Notes under the pieces: generated by a model
The model's database searches: none
Told to the model about the DNA's origin: nothing
The model's input: only the letters and a program-made list of their open reading frames with translations
In this document: one piece after another, positions 48,762 through 60,634 of the stretch
How positions within the stretch are numbered: the stretch's first letter is position 1
Layout: the number at the start of each line of letters is the position of its first letter
Position numbers and translations under genes: made by a program
DNA from: Sanderia malayensis
Taxonomy: Eukaryota > Cnidaria > Scyphozoa > Semaeostomeae > Pelagiidae
Direction of reading: 5' to 3'
DNA length: 64,000 nucleotides
Assembly (NCBI GenBank): GCA_013076295.1
Contig: RQOL01000876.1
Location: forward strand, 4,402,001-4,466,000

Positions 48762-50015
48762 TTATTCAATTTTTGGCTTTCGAAAAGCTGCCACTTTTTG
48801 TTTCTTGTTTTTTTTAGTCGCCATCATTGTTGTTGTTGCTTCATCATCAGATGAAGAGCAATTCTTTTGTTTTCTTTTCCTGTTGAATTTCTTTGAAACT
48901 GTGTTTACCAGCGATTCATACCTGATTTGTAAACAACACAGAATGTACGAGCAATTCCCTAACTTTCAATACACCCGAAACCAAAAATATATTCATTTCA
49001 ATGACATGGCCAAAAATTTAGCTAAAGACCTGAGCACCACACCTATTTAGACCAATAACATTCACACTTCACACACAGATGCTCACACCTTGACATTTGG
49101 GATCTAGGCAGCCTCAACTCGGAGTATTGTGATAAGCTTGTTTCAGATGGCAAACCAATGAATCTCAAAATAATTTACTTGCAAGCAGGCATTGCAATGG
49201 AGCAACTACAGAGAAACTGATGGAGCAAAGACTCACCTTTGCGCCATTTCCTCATCAGATATGCTTTCTTCGTCCTCTTTAAGACCACGGATTTTGGTGT
49301 CCCTTTTACGAAGAAGTTCATGATACGTTTTCTATTGGGGGAAACAATATTCAGCTGATAAGTTAGCAATCAAAGCAGAAGACTTACTAGAAACATTGAT
49401 AATGCAATAAATATAAACAGCTATAAATGTTCAATAATCCTACTTCGACATTAGGATTAAAATTTTTGAATGACATTCTTCCCATGGGTAGTAAATCCTC
49501 ACAGATAACAAAGCTTGGCTCCATTTCAGCTGCATCTCTGGAAAGAATAACCAAAATTAAACATCAAGTGTAAGTTATTTTTACGGGAAAAGATAAGAGA
49601 AAATAGACTTTGGCACAAAGTTTTCTTCACTTCAATAGAGTTCGTCATAAAAGAGAGCAATTACTTTAAATCTTCTTCATTGATATCATCAAGATACCAA
49701 TGTTCTTTATTTAGTTTATCTCTGTATTGTTTATCTTCCTCTTCCTTGAGGATTTCTTCTCTCTTCCGTTGCATGAACTACAAAGAAAAAATGTTGATCT
49801 TTTATCAGATATTATCTACACAGACTAAAACATTGGGTATACACAATGTACTGTTTACTATACATGTAAAAGAGCAGATGTTTGTGGAAGTAAGCAGCGA
49901 GCAGGTAAACGTAGGCCTAAAACACGTGCACGTTTCTGACTTTGATAATTCGCTTTACCTTCATTTGGAGGAGATTCTTGGAAAGATTTTGCTTTGGTTG
50001 TCTTGAAGAAAGCAT
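48762..50015 (-). CDS. MPHOSPH6: M-phase phosphoprotein 6 (MPP6), exosome cofactor, 5 exons
   Basis: MPP6 is a small nuclear RNA-binding cofactor that tethers MTR4 to the RNA exosome and is needed for 5.8S rRNA 3' maturation. Exons (minus) are 49959-50015, 49665-49777, 49444-49537, 49237-49331 and 48762-48921; all splice sites are GT-AG and phases agree, giving 172 residues (human about 160). Conserved elements in order: the N-terminal LSKNLLQMKFMQR motif, KEHWYLD, SFVICEDLLPMGRMSFKNFN followed by PNVEK, SDEEMAQRYESLVNTVSKKF, then a lysine-rich tail ending AAFRKPKIE. The ATG at 50013-50015 is followed directly by the conserved N-terminal motif. A LINE fragment lies just upstream. Confidence 0.95.
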
Positions 50016-50249
50016 CTTGTGGGTGTATTTAGGTTATTTTTATACAAACATACACTATAATGTTAAAATACGACTGCTAAAATGTTGGCTAAGAGTTTGG
50101 GCTTCAGCAGCTTTCATAATTTTGGGACAACACGTGCTATCATCAATTCACATGCCCCCACTTTTATAAACGGTGACGTAGGGGCCCCATCATAATCACA
50201 TTAAACAACTCCTTTAAAGGCATTATTCAAAGGGCTATTCTCATCAAAT

Positions 50250-50560
50250 TTTGTTATTTCATATCTTGGTAGTTTTCTATAAGTTTACATGAATTTGCAA
50301 AAACGTTGGAATTTCTATGATTGATAATTGTTTCAAAGGAAAGAGCTCTGAACTCTTCACGAAAGTTAAAAGCAGATGGTGAACTTCTTATCTCAAGAGA
50401 AATGTTGTCCCAGCACTTTGCATGGCGATAACCCACAGACGAAGGACCATATTGCAGAATGTTGTTCTAACATGCAAAAATATTATTGTGGATGACATGC
50501 AGTGTGCCATATTGATAAACAGAAACCACTAATGGATAGAATGAATGAAAGTAAGCAGGA
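50250..50560 (-). mobile_element. Degraded LINE reverse-transcriptase C-terminal fragment
   Basis: Minus-strand translation gives VYQYGTLHVIHNNIFAC, a stop, then NNILQYGPSSVGYRHAKCWD and NISLEIRSSPSAFNFREEF. The layout resembles the HNTR...ILP...kG.klWNslP..ik...sl..Fk end of non-LTR reverse transcriptases. It is frame-broken and only partly matching, so the assignment is tentative. Confidence 0.4.
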
Positions 50561-50872
50561 GAAGCAAAAATAAGTATTGGTCCAGAAACATTTTGCGTAG
50601 ATTTACACTTGCAGGAGAATATAAGTATATTTCTAATGCGCAAATAAAGGATTTTCAAAGCAGAACATCGTCGGATCTTTGCCTGCAGACTCTGAAGACA
50701 AATAACCACATCAAAGTTCTTCAATTCTTTTTATGTTGCTTCAATTACAAAAATGTTACTTTAAATCTAACGTCTAATCTATACAAAATACACTGAACAT
50801 TTTTACATTATTACAATCTTATATTTATATATACAGTACTTTTTGCATTATCATTTGAGAACTAGTAATTGC

Positions 50873-53212
50873 TTAGCTCTGTTTCTCTACTTGGGCAATT
50901 CCGTAATAATCATGTCCCTCGCGATTGAAACACTTGTACGAACATATTAATCCGCGTAGTGGGATCAAACCACATTTCGTCTTTGTACCAAGCACCTAGA
51001 AAGACAATGAAAGTCGTTTTTCTATTACATACACGATTGGTTGAATATATATCTTGAATCGGCAAAGAGCATAGGGCGAAAAAAGAAACATTGTTAGGGT
51101 TAGGTTTTTTAGCTGCTTAAAAAAACATTTGCACAACATTGGCATTACAGTAAAGACCCAGATATAAGAACCAGTGAATTAAAAACCTTCCAGGCTGAAG
51201 TCCCTACTCAGAACAATAGAAGAGACAATAGGCCATTGTATTTGAACAATAGACTGGATGCAGAATTCACAAGTTCTTATACGCGGGTGTATACTGTAGT
51301 ACGTCGAAGTAATCGAAACAGAAGCAAGTGAAATCGAAGAGAAAAACAAACAAAAAACCGGTCTGTCCGATTTATATATTGTATGGAATACCTCACCTTG
51401 GCAGAGTCAACAAATCGGACGCATTCAAGCCACGTGTTCAAGAAAGGGTTGCCACAAACTGCGCAGTCACTTGCAGCTGACAGCATGTTCTGCGCAACTT
51501 GGTTGTACATGATTTTCATGCGTAAGTAAGACGAGCTGGAACAAGAATACGAAACAGTCAGTCTCATGTCAGTAACATCTTTATATTATAAAGCAGTTAA
51601 TACATCTTATGGAATTCCATTGCAGAATACCTGTCTTTAAGTGAAGTCAAAATAAACCGAGCTGTGAGTTCCTATGAATGAAAAAAAAAGTGTTCACAGT
51701 GGAAAATAAAATAAATATTGGAGAGGACCTATAAACATACCAAGGTAAAACAAATAAACATACTTTGAGAGGCAGAACTTCTTCGTCTTGTATTGATTCA
51801 ACTGGAAGATGTTGAAGAAGATTATTCTGTTCACAGTAGAGCTCCTTTAACGACAGTTTAACAAGCTAAAAGAAAAAAATTTAGTTTTATTGTTGGGTGA
51901 CTTGATAATGGAATGGAAACGAGAATATTTCAAAAATAATAATCAAACTAAAAGGACATTACTTCGCCAGGAAAGTAACGTAAACTGTTAACTGATATGT
52001 CAAGGACTTCTAAGCGCTTGCATTTTGATAAGCCCTGTAGAAAAAAATATAATTTATGATGAATTTTATACAACTTAGAAATGTGTGGTGAAGCAAGTTA
52101 TTCAAGCAATTGCTGTATTCATCATAGATACCTCAGGGAGGTATTCAATCTGATTCTTTTGAATATATATCTTCTTTAAATCTCTGAGGAATGCAATTGC
52201 TCCAGGTAAACTACAAGAAAAAACCAAATATTAATTTTATTGATAAAGTACTTGGTTATTCCAGCTCAAAACAGTATTACAGCTCAATTAATTGTTACCT
52301 TTGTAACTGATTATTTGCAGCATGAAGTTCGACTAACTTTAACAAATGGCATATTTCTACAGGCAGCTCTGTCAACTCATTATTATCAATGCTGAGGTAT
52401 TCTAAGCATGACAGCCTGGTGAAATAACAAAGAAAGAAATCATTATACAAGTCTCAACCAATTCAGAAACCTTGTGAATACAGTATTGTCAAAAATCAGA
52501 AATTCAAATGTTGTTGTACATTAAGACTGGTTGGGTGGATGTTGTGTGAAATTATTTACCTGTTAATCTCTGGAGGAAGTGCTTTCAGGTGATTGTTATT
52601 CAAGTTTAAAAGAGTGAGGCAAGTAAGTCCAGCTGCAAGATAGAGATGTAACTTACTATAACAAACACTAGAAATTTAATGGGTAGGTAGTATCTGCTTG
52701 ATACAGAACACATATAATGTACGACTAAGCAATTTATATACTTACATAAGGGCTTTGGACTTAATTCTGTGATGCTATTGTTGAACAAATGCAAAGATTT
52801 TAGAGATGTTAAATGTTCAAGTATGTCTGGAATCTTCTCCAACTTATTGTTTCCAAGGTTCAAGACCTCAAGCTGCAAAAATAAAGCAGAATAACAAACT
52901 TAATTGATAAGATCAATGAAACAGCTGAATAATATCCAGCGTGGCAATAATAACACAATAAACTTCAATGGAATCGAAACTTTACCCATTAAAGAAAAGG
53001 AAAGAAAAGGTTTCGAAGCTAGCAGCACCATTTACCTGGATCAGAAAGACAAGCTCCTTCGGTAGATCTACAAGAAGGTTGCATTTAAGAATAAGAGTGC
53101 GCAGTGATGAAACCTTTCCAATTATTCCTGGAAGTTTCTTTAAGTTTTTGTTGCTTAAATTCAAGGTTTTAGCTTGCCCTTTCACAGCAAGCAGCAACAT
53201 TCGATCCGCCAT
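50873..53212 (-). CDS. LRRC69: Leucine-rich repeat protein LRRC69 homolog, ~9 exons
   Basis: Function is little known; the protein is an LRR solenoid with a conserved C-terminal Cys-containing module. Clear exons: 53036-53212 (start MADRMLLLAVKGQAKTLNLS), 52746-52872 (LEVLNLGNNKLEKIPDIL), 52560-52632 (TLLNLNNNHLKALPPEINR), ~52310-52415 (CLEYLSIDNNELTELPVEI), ~52131-52212, ~51960-52035, ~51760-51866 (KLSLKELYCEQNNLLQHLP), ~51625-51675 (ELTARFILTSLKDS), 51397-51535 (DCAVCGNPFLNTWLECVRFV) and 50873-50995 (GLICSYKCFNREGHDYYGIA, stop). The C-terminal CxxC...WLECVRF...CSYKCF...GIAQV block is what separates LRRC69 from other short LRR proteins. The start codon is the only ATG before the conserved N-terminus. 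Confidence 0.9.
51146..51298. mobile_element. MITE, TACAGTAAAAACC family, in an LRRC69 intron
   Basis: A 153-bp copy starting TACAGTAAAGACCCAGATAT and ending TACGCGGGTGTATACTGTA, in the reverse orientation relative to the 15.1-kb copy. Confidence 0.8.
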
Positions 53213-53558
53213 TTTAAAATAGCACATGATCGAGGCTTGAAAGGTCACTATGACAACGAAAGGGTAGTTATCATAACAATCATAATTATTGATTAAAAGT
53301 TCTAGTCTTCGGAAGTTGTGAAGGTTAGTACCATAGCATTTTTCCAGCCATGCCAAAGCCAACATTAAAACTATATCCAGAACACGTCCAGAAACATTTA
53401 GCACAGCGGATCATACACATAACAAAAGGCAACATAAGAAAATAAAGTAACTAATGCGCGGCCAGCAGAGGAAATTATAACAATGGAAACTCTTGAAAAC
53501 ACCCTTTTAGTTAAGCTTGCTCCTCCGTCCCATATTTAACATTAAACAAATAGCATCA

Positions 53559-56500
53559 TTAGCTGGTTTTAGATTTGAAAAGTCTACTAATAAAGCTAAT
53601 AAGTTTTTGTTTCAAAGTTGATCCCCTTTTATTGCTGACAACTGTGAAGCTCCTCGTGGCTAGATTGAACATCGACCCAAAACCAATCGCGAAAATCGTA
53701 CATGTTAAACAAATGACATTATAAGGCATGCTGAAGTCGGGAGTCGGAAGAACCACAAGACTCGATTCGGTATGAATGCGAAGAAACAAAGGACTATGAC
53801 CAATGCAATTGCTAAAAAAGAACCCGGACAAGGAGGGAGTATTATGACATTCACTTGAAAGTGCAAAATGATAATGTTATGCACTCACAATAGCAAGTCA
53901 TCAAACATAACCATTCTTTAGAGCAATGATTAACAACCGACTTACCCAGATATGGATGAGCATCTTTCAGAAATTCCAGTTAAGTTGCTTGCGTCTGGTA
54001 AGATTGTGCCGATAACTACAGAACTGCAAATAAAACATATATATTGCATGTTATACAGTTGGACAAATAGATAGTATTAAAAGATACGCGTTAAAGAGCG
54101 TAAGAGAAAGTTAAAGATAGAGGGTAAGCGAGGATTGAAGATAGAGAGCTTGAGAAAAGAGAAGATAGGAAGTAAGAGAGGATGAAAGATAAATAAAGAA
54201 TAGAAGGTCTATGGTTGAGAATGAAAGTTGGAGGATTAAAAAGAATAGATGGTCAATAGTTGAAGATAAAAGATAGAGATAATTAAAAATAAAAGGTAGC
54301 GGATAGAAAACAAAAGAAGATAGAGGATGAGAAAAAAACAAAAGGCAAATAAAGATAGACATGAAGTTTGACTAGCTTTGTTAGTTACCTAAGATAAAAT
54401 CCGTGACTTGAGTCAGGCGGATACTCGTTCCATCTCAGAGCAGATCTACCGAATGAGAAGCTCACTTTTAACGTCGACTTCGGAGGAATTGAGAAGACTG
54501 CTTCCACGATTGTTGGTCTCACTCTGTCCTTTGCTGGAATGAACTTAAAAAAATCTAGGCAAAGAGAGAGAAATGCAGAACAAAATTATGGTTATGTTTA
54601 TGAATATGATAAACTCGTATGAATCAAGATATACTGTGAAGAAAAATAAATGCATCTAGAACATCAATTCAAGTAGAAGCTTGGTAAACCTTTCTTTAAG
54701 TCGACTGAAGTAATATGGAATATATTGCATAATTCGATCTAACATACATGTATACATAAGATCGCGATAGAGCCATTTTTTACCTGGTTTGACGATGTCT
54801 GAGCCAACTTCCATGGTGAGAGTATGAACATAAACTGGCATATACCACGGCAGAATATCCAAATATGATATCTTCAGTGTTTTTGAAGCGTGTTCATTTG
54901 TAATTAACGATACAACTCCACCACGCTCCTCTCTGTGGCCTGGAAGAGAAGAAAGAAAATTTAATTTGCTGGAGGTTCGCTTCGAAATACAATAGATGCA
55001 AGAAGTCATTTGCTTTACCTGTTGTGTAGCGTCGCGCATAGATTGTAGGAGCTGCAATTTTACCTGTCAAGAAGGAGAGTTCAGTTTGCAAAATGATCAG
55101 GAGAAAATGTGTGATGATGATAAACTGAAAAGTAAGCATTACTTGATATATGACGAGCTTGGTTATAGCTGTCAGTGCAAATATGCTCACGGTGACAAAA
55201 TACGAGAAATTATAAATTAGAAGACAAACAAGTTTACCTGCTTTAGGCAAATTAACAGTCTTCACTCTTATATCAAAAGGAAGTCTGAAATCTAAAATGA
55301 TTTTAAATAAAATAACTTCACAAACGATGAAATTAAAAGCAATGTATAATAGAAGTGTCAAAATGAAAACAGGTACTTTGTGTGAAAAAAACAGAAGTTA
55401 TTTTGGATACCTTGTGTCTTTAAATCGTACACAGCATAGCGAAACTCTTTTCCATGCAAATGCTTGGTCTCATAGCTAGATGGCTGAGGTTCTAATTGCA
55501 AGCCAGAATTACCCTAAATCAGATTGTAGATAGAGACAATGCAATGATGTGAGCTATGGTGATGCATTCTCCTGCAAAGTTTTTTTATAAAAAGGGGTTT
55601 TTAACAATGGATATACTTCAAATGCGAGCTTACCGAACCCACAGAAGTGTCAATCAGGACTTTGCTTGTCGATGCAAGTGGACATGCAGATTTCAACACT
55701 TCTCCAAACAATTTTCCAAGAGACCAAACTAAAGCCAAGAAAAGATACAAATAACAAAATGTCTTGACAACAAATAAAAACAATATGAAAGGTTGGAGAC
55801 ATACCACAAACGTATTGGTCAAGCTCCCTTTCGTTTGAACGTACCTTCTTGCAAATCAGCAATAATTGGGTCATAAACAGAGGATAGTGTTTGCTTTAAC
55901 TCAAGACTTGTAGACTTGCAAGAATCATCCTAGGGAAATTATGATATTATATTTGGAAAAAATCAAACCATTATTCATCTGCAGGCATATACTTCAGTTA
56001 TTAATCTCTTGTAGACAGAAAACATACATTGTGAAATGTGTTACGTACCTTGCAAACAGACCGAAGGTGGATAGCAAGTGAATGATAGCTGGAATCATAC
56101 AAGTGAAGAGAGTTGAACAATGTTGATATACCAGCCTGAAATTCAGCACAAAACATATCAGTACATTCTTACAAACAAGCAAACAAGCATAGGATAAAAG
56201 CTCTGATCTAATAGTATAAACTACAATAGAGGACAAATGTCCTGAGACATTTTCACAAAATTTGTACGTAGCCTTCATTCCCCTCCTCCCACAAACAATG
56301 TTGTCTCTAGAGACAATCTTATACAATATTGACCAAATTACTTTTGCACAATGATAACAGAGGTTGGGTTGAGAAAAGAACATTGCCTCAAGGGGGGAAG
56401 AGTTGAATAAAAAACAGAAAAATAAAATTTAAATGTTGATAGTCTTTTTCATAATTGGGGCACACAAGTAAGTGCCCCAAAAGCTTTTGTCTCCTATTGT

Positions 56501-57599
56501 TAAGAGACTTTGAGTAAGAAAATATAGAATAAATTGAAGTTAAAATACCTTGCTTTCACAAGGTAGCAGTTTTTTCCACGGTGTGAGGTTCTCAGTGCAG
56601 ACATTTTCTTTTGGCAATACTGCATACCTGAGATATGCAGTGTGGTTCATTTTCTCTTTCGGCCACAAGCCCATGGGTCGAAATGATACCAATGGAGATG
56701 ATGTGACATCTTTATTAAGATAATTCAAAGATGCACAGAACTGACCTGATAATGCATTGACAAGACCGGCCCACTGTGAATCAATGCTGCAAAAAAGAGA
56801 CATGGTACAGTAAAAACCCTCATATAAGAACCTGTAAATTTCCACCCAGCCTATTGTTCCAAGACAATAGTCTATTGTTTTTTCTATTGTTTTGAGCAGA
56901 ATATCACCCTAAAGGTGATATTCTGCTCAAATTGGTACTCAAATTATTTGTGGCTCTGGAAAAGTGTATACATTTTATTTTGCAGTGATGCAATTGACTT
57001 TTGGTGGATATATTACTATTTCTTTACCTCTGTGGCTTAATGTTTGAAGAGAACCAAACCCATAGTTCTGCTCCGTGGGGTGCAGACTGAATCGGATAGC
57101 CCCACACTTGATGTCTCCACCTTCCGTGGGTAAGTGACAAATGAAGCTCTGCTACATGGTACTTTTTTATTATTTGTCCAAAGGATTTTGGAAATAAATT
57201 GTAATGAGAGTCTGAAAAACAAAATCAGTTACACTATCAGACAAAAATAGGAGCTGATTTATAATAAGTAAATAGCAGACCATCATCCGAAATAATATTT
57301 GGATATAAGATATGTGGGTTGCTACTGAAGAATGAACAATGTAGAAGGACCATGCACCCTTGATTCAATTAGAGGACTGAAATAATGAGCCTGTGGCCTA
57401 ATAAAGGAAGGGGGGGTTACACATTCTTACCGCCTTCTTTCCCTGTTAAAGAAGAGTGTGTTACAAATTGAGAGTGTGTATAAACATGCCCCGTCCGTAG
57501 TCTTTTGATGAAAAGCTCTTCACTAAATTTTTCACCAGCTACCTGCCCAAAGAAGATGATCAAACATTGAAGTGCAACAAGGAGAACTCGTTCCAGCAT
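53559..57599 (-). CDS. PIGT: GPI transamidase component PIG-T, multi-exon
   Basis: PIG-T is the ER-luminal structural subunit of the GPI transamidase that attaches GPI anchors to proteins. Exon 1 (57431-57599) starts [20 protein letters not shown], a signal peptide, then [20 protein letters not shown]. Later exons: ~57040-57210 ([20 protein letters not shown]), ~56548-56790 ([34 protein letters not shown], followed by KKLLPCESK), ~55640-55720 ([15 protein letters not shown]), ~55000-55060 ([12 protein letters not shown]), ~54790-54940 ([20 protein letters not shown]), ~53950-54025, and 53559-53811 with [18 protein letters not shown], the C-terminal membrane anchor, and a basic tail ending SKTS. 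The highly conserved [13 protein letters not shown] and [17 protein letters not shown] blocks fix the identity. It lies 346 bp upstream of the LRRC69 start on the same strand. Confidence 0.95.
54080..54362. repeat. Purine-rich, GATAGA-based degenerate repeat in a PIGT intron
   Basis: About 280 bp in which the + strand is almost entirely A and G, with irregular recurrences of AAGATAGAG, GAAAAGAGAAGAT and AGAATAG. It reads as a decayed minisatellite. Confidence 0.8.
56806..56942. mobile_element. Rearranged MITE, TACAGTAAAAACC family, in a PIGT intron
   Basis: The left end TACAGTAAAAACCCTCATAT and the body (CTATTGTTTTGAGCAG) are intact. The right part is replaced by an inverted copy of its own interior, giving the palindrome AGCAGAATATCACC-loop-GGTGATATTCTGCT. 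Confidence 0.75.
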
Positions 57600-58495
57600 G
57601 GTGGCATAAATCTGGAAAGGAGGGAGGGTGAGGGTCAAACTCTCGACTCGAGTCAAGAAAATTCTTCGAGAAAGTGTTTGTGTCCAATGAAAATGAAAAG
57701 TAGTTTCTATGTGTCTTGTGTCTAGTGAAAAAGAAAAGTTGCCGTGACACTTCTGGGCCAACGTAGTATAGTAATTCAAGCGTGTATAATAAAAGAGCTG
57801 TTGATTAAGAAATAATTTCCGAGCATGCAATTCCTCCTTTGCGCCGGAAAGTGTGAAAACATTGAGGTAGAAGAAGTGGTGGGAGTGGTTGAAATCAGAT
57901 AACTCGGGAAATGAAAATGTCAAATACTCAAAAGTTACTGGTCACAATAATAAACATTACAATACTAATGAGAAAATTTATTCATTTTGAAAATTGATCT
58001 CATTAATTATTTTCTGAATTACTGTTTTTTGAAAGAGAAGTGCAACTTGGGATTAAATGAATAACACCTTGAAAAAAAGAAAACAAGTACTAAATCATAA
58101 CTTTCTTTATTGATCATATCCGCAGGTATTGGGTTGAATTTATAAAAGATTTATCACTCTTACATCACAGATTGAGGATAAGTAAACAAGAAGCACATGA
58201 CGTAAGTGAATACGCAGTTACGAAATAGAATTGTGTATTCATTCCTATTCATCATCTTTTATGTACCCACCCACCCACTTAAAATTAATTCATATAAAAA
58301 GGACAAAACATAAATCTGGTTTTAGATGATGAATGTGAAGAGAGGTGGTGTACAAGATAGTTTCACCATCTCTGACTTCTCTAGAAATTTGACTCTCGAA
58401 AGCTTATAATACAAGAATTCGAATCTATCACCAAGTGATCAGAAATCCAAGCCAATACTTATCTTGCCTGTGCTGAGAGAGAAGCTCAAATATCA
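57600..58495. other. Divergent spacer between PIGT and the 58.5-kb gene
   Basis: About 0.9 kb, presumably carrying both promoters. A minus-strand frame extends upstream of the PIGT start but shows no conservation. No element recognised. Confidence 0.4.
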
Positions 58496-59569
58496 ATGAG
58501 GAGGGAAGCATCAGCATTGTTACGAGTTAAAAGACCTGCCAGTGGGTTAGTTGTGACAAGCAATCCTCGTGAAAGGGTTACTGCTTGCCGAATGGTAGAG
58601 AAACAAAGAGGAGAAATGTCGAAAAAACAATCATATGTTGCAACGATGGGTGATAAAAGACAAGAGTTGTTGCTAAATAGAAAGAATAATAAACTGGAGG
58701 AGAGGTGTGGCATTAAAATACCAGAAGCATCCGGAGATAAGAATCAGAAAGGACAGAGGATTTTGCCTGCTATTCCACTGAGGCCGAATTATGGATGGAA
58801 AACAAGAGAAAGCAGTACGTTATCAATATCAAACAGGCAACCAACAGTTTTGGCAAAATCACTTCCATCATCAATTTCAGCGACGAATCTAGCAACGAAA
58901 AAGAAGTCGCCCTTGGCAATCGATAGATGGAAAATGGCAGCGAACGAGATGCAAAGATCACATTCTTCTGGCTGCATGTATAGCAGTAGCAACGGCACGT
59001 TGCGGGAACGTTCATTCATGACAAACGCAAACAATAAGAACACGAAGGCAGAGTTGTATTCAAGCCACAACAACGGCTTGGAAAGAAAGACGCAAGAAAA
59101 AAAATACATCAATGCAGATGTGTCCCCGATTACAAACAGAAGAAAAGTGAACATCAAAAAAACGCCCCAGCAATTACCGAACGTTCTTCAACTGAAGTTG
59201 AAGGACAGACGAAGGTCTGTGTCGCTTCACAACCTGACCACGGAAGACAGAGCTGCGCTGGAAATTGTCTTTCAAAACTTCAAATCGTTGTCGGAATGGA
59301 GTAACCACTGGAGGCAAGCGAGAGAGGGGGAAGCGAGAAGGAAACAAGGGTTGCCGTCAATTATCAGAGACCCCGATGTTGACAATGATGAAGATTTCGT
59401 ATCTGACATATCCACTGCGGGAGTGTTTACACTAGATGGTCTGGGCCAAGATGACGCAATTGTGTACGAATTGGAACCAAAATCACCAAGCTTCAATTAT
59501 CCAAAGCCAAGCTTAGAAGACAGGTTGGCTTTCATCGAAAGAGCCCATGGAATCCAACACAATTTGTGA
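58496..59569 (+). CDS. Uncharacterised basic, low-complexity protein, single exon (357 aa)
   Basis: A 357-codon open frame, the longest unexplained one in the window. The product is Lys/Arg/Ser/Asn-rich and probably disordered over residues 1-230. A more structured segment follows (about 235-285: RRSVSLHNLTTEDRAALEIV, then FQNFKSLSEWSNHWRQARE), then an acidic stretch (DPDVDNDEDFVSD) and a final LEDRLAFIERAHGI helix. There is no signal peptide, membrane span, zinc motif or family I recognise. RRRSVSLHN and AKSLPSSIS resemble kinase or 14-3-3 target contexts, but that is only a guess. The frame has no ATG between the upstream sequence and 58496. Frame length and codon use suggest a real gene. 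Confidence 0.7.
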   Translation: MRREASALLRVKRPASGLVVTSNPRERVTACRMVEKQRGEMSKKQSYVATMGDKRQELLLNRKNNKLEERCGIKIPEASGDKNQKGQRILPAIPLRPNYGWKTRESSTLSISNRQPTVLAKSLPSSISATNLATKKKSPLAIDRWKMAANEMQRSHSSGCMYSSSNGTLRERSFMTNANNKNTKAELYSSHNNGLERKTQEKKYINADVSPITNRRKVNIKKTPQQLPNVLQLKLKDRRRSVSLHNLTTEDRAALEIVFQNFKSLSEWSNHWRQAREGEARRKQGLPSIIRDPDVDNDEDFVSDISTAGVFTLDGLGQDDAIVYELEPKSPSFNYPKPSLEDRLAFIERAHGIQHNL

Positions 59570-59714
59570 ATTGGTCCACAGTTCCAATCGTAGCTTTGCT
59601 GGTCCACAGTTCCAATCGTAACAAGCTTCGTGTATATTATGTCCATATACTATTATGTTATATTTTCAGACATACTACAAACTTATTGTTGATAAAATGC
59701 GTAATCTCTGTACA

Positions 59715-60100
59715 TACACGCATTTTTTTTTATAAGGAATTTCAGCTCGAGCTCAGTACTAAAAATTCCTTAGCTAGAAGGCAAATTTGAGTACTCAAAA
59801 TTCCTTAGCAGTTCCTTAACTTTTTTTTCGTGTTTCTCAGAAATAGACCAGAAAAAGGTAAATATTCGATAATTGTAATTGGGCAAGTATTTAAAGTTAG
59901 TATTAAGGGTAGACAACACTTGGACAGGCTATTTCCGCTAATAAGAGGGTGTAAGTTTTACATTTCCTGTTAAGTGCTGAAAATAAAAATTTTCCAATTC
60001 CTTAGCAGTCTTCCGTCCAGTACTAGAATTCCTTAAGTTTTTGCCTTGCCGAGTACTGCGTTCCTTATAAAGTCGTTCCTTATAAAAAAAAATGCGTGTA
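59715..60100. mobile_element. ~386-bp inverted-repeat element with repeated TTCCTTA motifs
   Basis: Ends TACACGCATTTTTTTTTATA... and ...TATAAAAAAAAATGCGTGTA are perfect 25-bp inverted repeats. The interior carries about eight copies of TTCCTTA(G) and three of GAGTACT or AGTACT in the subterminal zones. There is no coding capacity and no obvious target duplication. Confidence 0.75.
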
Positions 60101-60634
60101 ATGAACTATACCGCTTTCATAGATGTATCCGCCTTACTATTATGTAAATAAATCAGTAAATAAATAAACAATAGCATCTGAGAAAGTCAGTTCATGTTGA
60201 CACGACGTTGAATATGTACCAAGCATAAAATATTTCATATCGGAAAATTGGACCTTGGAGATATTTTAGTAGAAAGATATCTTTTGTATAATTTGCGATT
60301 AGCTGCTACAGTGGGCGAATAATACCGCTTAAACGTTTATATCCGTTTGTTTAAAAAGGGATTAATTTTAACCAACAATGCGGATGATCTTTTCTATCTG
60401 TTTGACATCAATTATGCTTTTCTTACACGCAATTCATGCAGAAGCAGCCTATGCTACTGGAAAAAGTGGGAGCTTGTACACGCGCATGCTTACTACAGCT
60501 GGTATAACACTTGTCATTGTTATCGCAAGATAGGGCTGGCTGGCAGTCCATTGTAGCTCAAGACATTGATTTATATTGAAGAGTGTTGAGACATGAAAAG
60601 ATACACATATGTAATTTACACTATAATGGTTCTG

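Noticed and set aside
57603..57923. N-terminal extension of PIGT upstream of 57599
   Set aside because: The residues upstream are not conserved, and the ATG at 57597-57599 gives a proper signal peptide.
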